Shown in pieces: positions 1-5,226 of a DNA stretch of 6,870 bases. The DNA is from Candidatus Nanopelagicales bacterium (lineage in GTDB: Bacteria > Actinomycetota > Actinomycetes > S36-B12 > GCA-2699445): positions 1 to 6,870 of the forward strand of contig JAOZTQ010000072.1 in NCBI GenBank assembly GCA_029939085.1. The letters are read 5' to 3'. The first letter of the stretch is position 1; each line of letters begins with the position of its first letter. The notes below the pieces were generated by a model. That model did not search any database, was not told where the DNA came from, and worked only from the letters and a program-made list of their open reading frames with translations. The position numbers and the translations under genes are program-made.

Positions 1-22
1 CATGACCTAGTTAAAAGTTAGC

Positions 23-47
23 GGATGGATTTTGATTCGTCCAATCC
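23..47 (-). terminator. Possible terminator hairpin after the DUF4192 gene
   Basis: Read on the minus strand just after the DUF4192 stop codon and a run of eight G, GGATTGGA can pair with TCCATCC (7 bp with one bulged T, loop of about 10 nt). The sequence CTAACTTTTAAC follows a short way downstream. The T-run is short and not immediately adjacent, so this is a weak intrinsic-terminator candidate. Confidence 0.3.
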
Positions 48-52
48 CCCCC

Positions 53-1081
53 CTAGGCCGCGCCGCCCTGATCTCGACCGCGGCGACAGTCGGATTCACT
101 CAGTTCACCCATTACCTGGTGCCAGACGCGTGGCGGGAGACCCGAGTCAAGGACGCGTCTTAAGAGATTGGCGAGGCTGTGCTGGTTGTCGTTCGTCAGA
201 GCCAGTTCGATGGCCGCACCCGCCCGTAATCCGTCACCTAACTGCCATGCAGCAAGTCCAGCAACTGCGGCGACCGCTGCAACGCGATGATCAGGTGCGC
301 GCCGGAGAACGGCCGAGGAGAATCGCCACAGTCGACCCCACGCTGCTGTATCGCGATGTCTGGTTAACTGCCACAAAACTGTGTCACGCACTCTGATGTC
401 GGAGATTCCCGATGCGAAAAAGGACAGTATCGAATCATCCGGAAGACTTTCGGACTCAAGCAGGTCCAGAATTCGATATACGGCCTGATCACGCCAGAGC
501 TCTAGGTTTTCAGGTCGCGGCACCGGAGGTAACTGACCAGTGCAGGGATTTGCGGCTATTTCAGCTAGAACCTCTTGTCGAGAACCCACCGGTGCAGCAC
601 CCGCCGCGATTAGCTGCATAGCCGGTTCGGAGTCTGCAATATCGGGTAGTTGATGAGGTGAGCATTCGGTGACCGAACACGACGTCCCTGACCACACTTC
701 TCGATTAGCGCAGCCCAGCCATCGGACCGGGAGGGATTTATGCCCGGTTAGTTCAGCAGCGAGCGCTACTAGCCAATCATTCACCTCATCAGTGGCCAAC
801 CGGCTCGAATCCGCTGGCATGGTGGCGATCAGCATGACTGAGGTCGGAGCAACAGCAGCACTCCGCTGGCGCACTACTGCGGCAATGTGCTGCGGATCTG
901 ATTCGGGTTTCCAGTCCATTCGAATCGTCAAGACGATCCGGTCAGACTCATCGAGCAGCACGACCACGAGACTGTTATCTGGATAGAAGCCCAGTAAGAA
1001 CGGAACTGCCACAATAAGCGGTCCCGGGTCATATCCCGAGAGACGAGTGTGTGGGCAGCGATCGGTGTCATGAATGGCCAT
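53..1081 (-). CDS. DUF4192 domain-containing protein
   Basis: This 342-residue soluble protein is predicted to belong to the DUF4192 family, found mainly in Actinomycetota and without an established function. The N-terminal hallmark is visible at about residues 20-45: a 'PLIVAVPFLLGFYPDNSLVVV' type segment, the usual 'LLxAVPxLLGFxPxxSLVVV' opening. The C-terminal hallmark is at about 270-320, an Ala-rich helical part with 'AAWQLGDG', 'ALTND' and 'SLANLLRRVLDSGLPP', as expected for the full-length family. There is no signal peptide or membrane segment, so it is probably cytoplasmic. The ATG at 1081 is chosen because AAGG lies 8 nt upstream and it gives a normal family N-terminus. A TTG at 1120 would add 13 residues but has no Shine-Dalgarno. 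It is the last gene of the minus-strand run, 228 bp after the flippase-like gene, and has a candidate promoter of its own at 1138-1165. The family assignment is firm; the role is unknown. Confidence 0.9.
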   Translation of the reverse strand: MAIHDTDRCPHTRLSGYDPGPLIVAVPFLLGFYPDNSLVVVLLDESDRIVLTIRMDWKPESDPQHIAAVVRQRSAAVAPTSVMLIATMPADSSRLATDEVNDWLVALAAELTGHKSLPVRWLGCANREVWSGTSCSVTECSPHQLPDIADSEPAMQLIAAGAAPVGSRQEVLAEIAANPCTGQLPPVPRPENLELWRDQAVYRILDLLESESLPDDSILSFFASGISDIRVRDTVLWQLTRHRDTAAWGRLWRFSSAVLRRAPDHRVAAVAAVAGLAAWQLGDGLRAGAAIELALTNDNQHSLANLLRRVLDSGLPPRVWHQVMGELSESDCRRGRDQGGAA

Positions 1082-1106
1082 GGTCCCGACCTTGAAGCCA
1101 GTAAGG

Positions 1107-1125
1107 CCACGTAGATTCAACGTGG
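1107..1125 (-). promoter_or_regulatory. Leader hairpin upstream of DUF4192 (CCACGT/ACGTGG)
   Basis: A perfect 6-bp inverted repeat, CCACGT at 1107-1112 and ACGTGG at 1120-1125, has a 7-nt loop. If transcription starts near 1131, as the promoter candidate at 1138-1165 suggests, it lies in the 5' leader 25 nt upstream of the ATG at 1081. It could be a leader structure or a DNA-binding site. It covers the alternative TTG start at 1120. Confidence 0.35.
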
Positions 1126-1137
1126 TGTCACTAGTGG

Positions 1138-1165
1138 ATTATTCGGACGTAACGGACCATGTGAA
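1138..1165 (-). promoter_or_regulatory. Candidate promoter of the DUF4192 gene
   Basis: On the minus strand a -35-like TTCACA (1160-1165, one mismatch to TTGACA) is separated by 16 bp from a -10-like AATAAT (1138-1143, one mismatch to TATAAT). Transcription would start near 1131, giving a leader of about 50 nt before the ATG at 1081. The -35 overlaps one copy of the GAACACCGG repeat (1163-1171). This is judged from sequence only. Confidence 0.4.
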
Positions 1166-1267
1166 CACCGGCGGCGTGTCGATGCCTACTCTTCGTTTCA
1201 ACTGCCCCTAGTGTCCTTATCAGGACCCGGGGTTCGGCGGAGGGGAAGCTGTCGAACACCGGGTTCT
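1163..1267. repeat. Three-copy GAACNCCGG repeat with 15-bp imperfect inverted repeat
   Basis: GAACACCGG occurs at 1163-1171 and again at 1254-1262; a third copy in inverted orientation (CCGGGGTTC) lies at 1228-1236. The second and third copies sit in a longer inverted repeat, 1222-1236 against 1253-1267, identical at 13 of 15 positions, with a 16-nt loop. Because the inverted copy can pair with either direct copy, two mutually exclusive hairpins are possible. A smaller hairpin (GTCCT 1213-1217 with AGGAC 1222-1226, loop TATC) competes with the left arm. Possible roles are an operator overlapping the DUF4192 -35, a terminator of the flippase-like gene (no T-run is seen), or a structured leader. 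Function unknown. Confidence 0.55.
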
Positions 1268-1309
1268 ATCCATTAGGTATCTCTTAAGCGCTCTCACCAT
1301 TGCATGGGA

Positions 1310-2464
1310 TTAAGCAGCAGCTTTGGCAGCTTTCTTCCGCATCCGATTGACATCCCAACGCCAGTAGAAGATAGAGATCAAACCAATGACGATCTGCGGG
1401 ATATACGATGACGCCCGCCACACCAGATCAGCTGCTGTAGCCAGACCGGAATCGATGCCGAAACTCGTCATCAGGCCAATCATCACCGCATCAACAGTGC
1501 CAAGACCGCCAGGCGTAATCGGGATCAGAATCCCCAACTGAGCAATCGCCCAGCAACCGTAAACCAAGAGCAACTCCGGCGCCCCCGAATTACCAGACAC
1601 ACCGACCATGGCGGCATACAAGATCGCAAACTGGGACCACGAGACTCCGATCTGCACCAATGTAATAACTAACCAACGTTTGCTGACCAGTCCCACGATG
1701 TCATGGCGAAGTTTGATGACTTGTGCTGTTAGATCGAGAGAGGATTCCTTCCCGAACTTTTTAAAGACCCAGCCGACGAGGGAATCTGCCCAGCTACCGA
1801 TCCGACGAGCATTGGCTTCCGATTTCAAGATGAAAGCGAAGATAATGATGGTACCGAGCAGTAATCCGATCCCCAATAAAGCGGCACCAACGTAGCTGGA
1901 CGCGTCATCACCCGAGACCGACAACGCCACAACACCGGTTACGGGCAAGAACATCGTAATAAAGACGCTCCACACCCCGGTCGCGCCGATTGCGGCCGTA
2001 GCGGCTGTTGGGGTGGTCTTATACGAGGTCAACTGGGCGTACTGCAAACCCAGTCCGAAGGCTCCACCCGCCGGAATACCGTTGGAGACGGTGAATGCGG
2101 ATTGGTTGACTATGAAGCCGTTCTTGTAACTCAATCCCGGTGTGGCAGCGACAAATGGCCAACCGTAAAAGAACAAGTACCACAGTACGACCGCGATGAG
2201 TCCCACGATTGCGGCGGTGGTCATCGCCTGGATGTAGTTAGCCGCCTCGGCATAGTCCCCGATTTGTGGGATGACGCGCGTGAAAACGATAGCTAGGAAA
2301 ACGATGGCGACAATGCCGCCAATGATGCTCTTCTTTCGATCAATTCCACTAGAGGCACCTAAATTCGCTTTAGCTTCCTCGTCGCTGAGTTCGGCGCTAG
2401 CTTCCGGCTCGGTTTGAGAGTCTTCTTCTGCGGAGTCGGAACCCTCATTGGTATTGCTGGCCAT
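1310..2464 (-). CDS. UPF0104 / LPG-synthase-TM family flippase-like membrane protein
   Basis: This 384-residue polytopic inner-membrane protein resembles the transmembrane (flippase) domain of lysylphosphatidylglycerol synthase (UPF0104, Pfam LPG_synthase_TM). Residues 1-43 are a hydrophilic, very acidic, probably cytosolic tail rich in Glu, Ser and Asp. About seven or eight hydrophobic segments follow, at about 46-64, 83-101, 125-145, 158-182, 190-213, 263-288, 296-317 and 350-367. The family's strongest motif is present at 315-332: PITPGGLGTVDAVMIGLM. A Lys/Arg-rich tail ends the protein. No aminoacyl-transferase (DUF2156) domain is attached, so it is a stand-alone membrane part, as in many actinobacteria. 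Stand-alone members are presumed to move lipid-linked substrates, but this one's substrate is unknown. The ATG at 2464 is supported by AGGA 7 nt upstream (2472-2475). It lies 61 bp downstream of the GNAT gene and may share its transcript. Confidence 0.9.
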   Translation of the reverse strand: MASNTNEGSDSAEEDSQTEPEASAELSDEEAKANLGASSGIDRKKSIIGGIVAIVFLAIVFTRVIPQIGDYAEAANYIQAMTTAAIVGLIAVVLWYLFFYGWPFVAATPGLSYKNGFIVNQSAFTVSNGIPAGGAFGLGLQYAQLTSYKTTPTAATAAIGATGVWSVFITMFLPVTGVVALSVSGDDASSYVGAALLGIGLLLGTIIIFAFILKSEANARRIGSWADSLVGWVFKKFGKESSLDLTAQVIKLRHDIVGLVSKRWLVITLVQIGVSWSQFAILYAAMVGVSGNSGAPELLLVYGCWAIAQLGILIPITPGGLGTVDAVMIGLMTSFGIDSGLATAADLVWRASSYIPQIVIGLISIFYWRWDVNRMRKKAAKAAA

Positions 2465-2471
2465 TAGGTCA

Positions 2472-2475
2472 TCCT
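2472..2475 (-). promoter_or_regulatory. Ribosome binding site of the flippase-like gene
   Basis: On the minus strand AGGA (within TAGGATGA) lies 7 nt before the ATG at 2464. This is the clearest Shine-Dalgarno of the leftward cluster and fixes the start codon. Confidence 0.6.
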
Positions 2476-2525
2476 AGGGGCAAAGCGATAAATGCGGTGT
2501 TATCAGGGCATTTCGGCCAGTTTGA

Positions 2526-3002
2526 TCAAGCGTTTTTAGTTGTTGCGTCGGTGGGCAAGTCGACCTCATAGGTCACCCAAGAAGTCGCTTTCGCGACCTG
2601 ATCGTAAAGGTGCCGTGCGTCAGCGTTGTCAGCTGCGGTTAACCACTGCACACCTGCCCATTCACGTTCCGCGGAAATATCGATAACTCGGCGAAGCAAA
2701 GTAGAACCCACTCCGTGTCGCCTAGCTTCAGGTGCGACAAACAGATCGTCGAGAAACCCGACGTAGTTGCCGGCCAGCGGCTCCGGTGCCGGACGAAAGT
2801 GACACAGGCCAACAACATCGGATTCGGAAGTCACCGCAAGGAGCCCCTCTAAAACATGATCCGGGTTTTGGAGCCAGTCCCATACAGTTCTTGACCCAGC
2901 ATCAGTCAGCTCAGTTTTGTAAAAGTGACAATACTGCCGGTAGAGCGACAACCATACGTCGAAGTCATCAGGACCCGGCGAACGCAACTGAACTGCGGTC
3001 AT
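2526..3002 (-). CDS. GNAT family N-acetyltransferase
   Basis: This 158-residue single-domain GCN5-related acetyltransferase would transfer acetyl from acetyl-CoA to an amine of unknown identity. The acetyl-CoA pyrophosphate loop (motif A) is at about 84-103: DDLFVAPEARRHGVGSTLL, with R94-x-x-G97-x-G99 fitting the Q/R-x-x-G-x-G/A signature. Strand beta4 ('VGFLDDLFV') precedes it and motif B, 'WLTAADNADARHLYDQVA' with N126, A129 and the LY pair at 132-133, follows at about 120-137. The N-terminal part (LYRQYCHFYKTEL, then WDWLQNPDH) resembles a widespread small GNAT subgroup without an assigned substrate. It is cytoplasmic and of normal length. No Shine-Dalgarno precedes the ATG at 3002, but a TATGAT -10 box five bases upstream suggests a leaderless transcript. 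It lies 50 bp downstream of the matrixin-like gene and 61 bp upstream of the flippase-like gene. Confidence 0.92.
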   Translation of the reverse strand: MTAVQLRSPGPDDFDVWLSLYRQYCHFYKTELTDAGSRTVWDWLQNPDHVLEGLLAVTSESDVVGLCHFRPAPEPLAGNYVGFLDDLFVAPEARRHGVGSTLLRRVIDISAEREWAGVQWLTAADNADARHLYDQVAKATSWVTYEVDLPTDATTKNA

Positions 3003-3007
3003 GATGC

Positions 3008-3013
3008 ATCATA
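3008..3013 (-). promoter_or_regulatory. -10 box for leaderless GNAT transcript
   Basis: TATGAT on the minus strand (5 of 6 to TATAAT and matching actinobacterial TANNNT) ends five bases before the ATG at 3002, so the initiating A is a plausible transcription start. There is no Shine-Dalgarno and no clear -35. Leaderless mRNAs of this kind are common in Actinomycetota. Confidence 0.5.
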
Positions 3014-3020
3014 CCGACGA

Positions 3021-3040
3021 CCGCGACGAGTGACTCGCGG
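3021..3040 (-). terminator. Inverted repeat between matrixin-like and GNAT genes
   Basis: CCGCGA (3021-3026) and TCGCGG (3035-3040) are perfect 6-bp inverted arms with an 8-nt loop. An alternative nested pairing, CGAGT/ACTCG around a single G (3027-3037), uses overlapping bases. It starts about 12 nt beyond the matrixin-like stop codon and covers the -35 region of the GNAT promoter. It could therefore terminate the upstream gene or act as an operator for GNAT. No T-run follows, which weakens the terminator reading. Confidence 0.4.
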
Positions 3041-3052
3041 ACAAGTCTGGGG

Positions 3053-3847
3053 TCAGCCTGCTAGACCGTCGTCGCCGCCTGAACCTAAGGTCTCTACACA
3101 CTCACCTTGGCCGAGCGCTTTCAGAGCGGCCAGTTCTTTCTCTGAGAAACCTGCAGCGCCACTGCCATTCCAGTACATGAGCGAGTTGGCGTCTTCGGAG
3201 TAGCCCAAGCCAGCAACATGACCTAGTCCGCGGAGCAACGCGGATTTCAACTCTGCGGGGCTGCTGTTGAACGACCCATCCGCGTTCAACGCCACTAAGC
3301 CCGAAACGTAAGTGTCCTCACCGGCAGCATTCTCGACCATTCCCGGACCACCGCTCGTCTCGACATCAGACGCCTCGTCACGGGTCCAACCCACCAGAAT
3401 GGGCGCCCACGCGTCGCCGTACCGCTCCAGCTGGTAGACGCTGCGGTCAGGATCCACTGGCTCGTCCACGTCCTTACCAACTGAGAGTTTCAATCCCGTG
3501 GCTTTCTTTATTTCTCGAACCGCATCATCAATGACTTCTTTAGCACCTGGCGGTCCGAAATCCGAGTTAATGGACACGGTCCACTTTCTGCAAGGCGAGA
3601 AGGTGACAGGAGACCCATTCGGTTGCACGTTCGCGAACGGAACCACTGGCTCTGCCGGAGTTTCAGATTGACCTGACGTTGCAGCCGCCGGTGCGCCATA
3701 GCGCAGCTCGTCCAGCCACTTAATCAACGCATCCGGCTGTCGGAGCACCGCCAAAGCGCCCAGGACTAACACCGCCGTAAGGATTGTTGGGATCGCTCGC
3801 TTCACTAGATAAAGGTAAGCGGCGAACGTGTTATCCGAAAATTCCAT
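3053..3847 (-). CDS. Membrane-anchored matrixin-like protein with degenerate zinc motif
   Basis: This is predicted to be a single-pass (type II) membrane protein of 264 residues with an extracytoplasmic zincin-like domain. A positively charged KR pair precedes the hydrophobic segment at about 18-35 (AIPTILTAVLVLGALAVL), followed by an Ala/Pro/Glu linker. A domain from about 84 onward has the layout of actinobacterial matrixin-like proteins: 'PCRKWTVSIN', 'GPPGA' plus 'IKKATGL', 'PILVGWT', 'YVSGLVALN', and a Met-turn 'SLMYW' at about 221-225. The expected HExxHxxGxxH is RGLGHVAGLGY at 206-216: only the middle His (210) and the Gly (213) remain, while the first His, the catalytic Glu and the third His are Arg, Gly and Tyr. 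It is thus probably not an active metalloprotease. Two cysteines (about 86 and 250) could form a disulfide. The start is uncertain: the frame is open to 4102, but that would overlap the divergent GT4 gene. ATG 3847 places the anchor near the N-terminus; ATG 3970 (+41 residues) is an alternative. Neither has a good Shine-Dalgarno. Confidence 0.75.
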   Translation of the reverse strand: MEFSDNTFAAYLYLVKRAIPTILTAVLVLGALAVLRQPDALIKWLDELRYGAPAAATSGQSETPAEPVVPFANVQPNGSPVTFSPCRKWTVSINSDFGPPGAKEVIDDAVREIKKATGLKLSVGKDVDEPVDPDRSVYQLERYGDAWAPILVGWTRDEASDVETSGGPGMVENAAGEDTYVSGLVALNADGSFNSSPAELKSALLRGLGHVAGLGYSEDANSLMYWNGSGAAGFSEKELAALKALGQGECVETLGSGGDDGLAG

Positions 3848-4008
3848 TGCCTGGCCGACGCAGTATTCATACCCACTTCTCACCCTGCAGTTAGTCTGGC
3901 CGCCTTCGTCATGGGCAGATCGGTTGTCGATTCGGATGTCGAACCCGGCCAAATCAGGTCGAATCGACATAGTTCTGCCCAACGCCACCGTTGAGCTACT
4001 TGATAGAT

Positions 4009-4026
4009 CCGGTTGAGAGTTACCGG
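4009..4026. repeat. CCGGT/ACCGG inverted repeat in the divergent intergenic region
   Basis: CCGGT (4009-4013) and ACCGG (4022-4026) form a perfect 5-bp inverted repeat with an 8-bp spacer. It lies about 20 bp upstream of the putative -10 of the GT4 gene, close to where a -35 would be. It is suitable as a regulator-binding site, but it is short and could be chance. Confidence 0.3.
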
Positions 4027-4046
4027 TGTGGTGATAAATCTCTCTA

Positions 4047-4052
4047 TACGAT
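4047..4052 (+). promoter_or_regulatory. -10 box for leaderless GT4 transcript
   Basis: TACGAT (TANNNT; TATACGAT in full from 4045) is followed by a 6-base discriminator, so transcription would start exactly on the G of the GTG start codon at 4059. No Shine-Dalgarno precedes that codon and an in-frame stop at 4035-4037 prevents a longer protein. Both facts support a leaderless mRNA. No convincing -35 is seen. Confidence 0.5.
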
Positions 4053-4058
4053 GCGTAT

Positions 4059-5210
4059 GTGGGCACTGCCGCGGTTTCGCCGAAGACCTTGCTGGTCACC
4101 AATGACTTCCCACCCCGACTTGGCGGAATTCAGGTGGTCCAACGGGAGCTATTCGGCGCTCTGGATCCGGACCGATTGCGAGTCATAGCCTCCGAGCACC
4201 CCGATGCCGCCGCATATGACGCGGAGCAACCCTTTGAACTCCAACGGGTACCGCGCAACGCAATGATCTTGCCGTTCCAACTCCGCGGCACTGTGCGCGA
4301 CGCCATCCGAGACTTCGCACCAGACGTGGTGGTTTTTGGTTCCGCATGGCTGTCTTCGCTGCGTCCGGTTGCACAGGTTGCCGGAATCCCCTACGTAACG
4401 ATGGTTTATGGCGCTGACGTTCCAGTCCCGGCTGCTATTCCAGGGGTAGCTCTGTGGCTCCGCGCTAGCCTTCGATCTGCTTCGGGAATCGTGGCTATGG
4501 GTCCCTGGGTCGCCAATGAAGCACGTCGCGCTCTCGGAACGGAACCGATTCCGCCCATACTGACGGTTTTTCCGGGCGTAGACACCACTGAATTCACTCC
4601 GGGAGATAAGGCGGCGGCGCGACGCTCAATTGGGCTGGACCCGGATCGACCCACCATCACGTCGGTATCTCGACTGGTGCCACGTAAAGGAATGCATCTT
4701 CTCGTTGACACCGCAGCAGAGTTGGTCCACGACTACCCCGATTTACAAGTTGCTATCGGTGGCACCGGGCGTGAAGAGTCACGTTTGCGAAAACTTATCG
4801 CTGACAAGGGCCTGCAGTCGACGGTAAGGCTTTTGGGTCGAGTGCCCCAATCGAAACTTCCCGATCTGTATCGCAGTGCAGACGTCGCCACGATGTTGTG
4901 CCACGACCGCTGGTTCGGTTTGGAGCAAGAAGGTTTTGGCATCGTTTTCATCGAAGCGGCGGCCTGCGGTACGCCAGTTGTCGCAGGCAGGTCAGGTGGC
5001 GCAACTGACGCGGTGACCGACATGGTCACTGGGACAATTGTTGATGCCACCGACCCTGCGGATGTCGGGGCGGCATTACGGAAGTACCTCGACGACCCGC
5101 AACATGCGCAACAAGTAGGAATGGCCGGTCGCCATGCCGCTGAGACCGTGTTCCAATGGTCGATTCAATCCACGGCATTCGCCAAGTGGATGACTGAGCA
5201 CTTCAGCTAA
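4059..5210 (+). CDS. PimB-like GT4 family glycosyltransferase
   Basis: This 383-residue GT-B fold retaining glycosyltransferase of family GT4 most resembles actinobacterial PimB, the GDP-mannose-dependent enzyme that adds the second mannose to phosphatidylinositol mannoside at the inner membrane. The N-terminal Rossmann domain opens with LLVTNDFPPRLGGIQ (11-25), including the GG loop. The C-terminal donor domain begins near 195 and has SRLVPRKG (204-211; the R and K contact the nucleotide-sugar phosphates), 'IGGTGREES' (233-241), and EGFGIVFIEAAACGTPVVAG (291-310) with the EX7E pair E291/E299, then 'SGGATDAV'. Length matches PimB. There is no membrane segment; GT4 enzymes of this type are peripheral. 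The acceptor-side HGHE of known PimB is replaced by YGAD (117-120), so the acceptor, and the symbol pimB, are not assured. The GTG start at 4059 is the only long-form option. It is divergent from the matrixin-like gene and convergent with the transporter. Confidence 0.88.
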   Translation: MGTAAVSPKTLLVTNDFPPRLGGIQVVQRELFGALDPDRLRVIASEHPDAAAYDAEQPFELQRVPRNAMILPFQLRGTVRDAIRDFAPDVVVFGSAWLSSLRPVAQVAGIPYVTMVYGADVPVPAAIPGVALWLRASLRSASGIVAMGPWVANEARRALGTEPIPPILTVFPGVDTTEFTPGDKAAARRSIGLDPDRPTITSVSRLVPRKGMHLLVDTAAELVHDYPDLQVAIGGTGREESRLRKLIADKGLQSTVRLLGRVPQSKLPDLYRSADVATMLCHDRWFGLEQEGFGIVFIEAAACGTPVVAGRSGGATDAVTDMVTGTIVDATDPADVGAALRKYLDDPQHAQQVGMAGRHAAETVFQWSIQSTAFAKWMTEHFS

Positions 5211-5226
5211 TCTGCAAGCCGCTCGA

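Noticed and set aside
25..396. Plus-strand reading frame of 123 codons at the left edge
   Set aside because: It lies wholly antisense to the DUF4192 gene, has no recognisable domain and is Arg/Pro-rich, as expected for an antisense frame.
1228..1266. GTTCG-containing segments suggestive of a tRNA T-arm
   Set aside because: No acceptor stem, anticodon arm or 70-90 nt cloverleaf can be formed around them; the signal is explained by the GAACNCCGG repeats.
3848..4102. Full-length extension of the matrixin-like protein to 4102
   Set aside because: It would overlap the first 44 bases of the divergent GT4 gene and both putative promoters, and would put 102 residues before the membrane anchor. ATG 3847 or 3970 is more plausible.
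4406..5050. Minus-strand frames inside the GT4 gene
   Set aside because: They are shadows of the GT4 coding sequence, Arg/Ser/Pro-rich and without domains or start signals.
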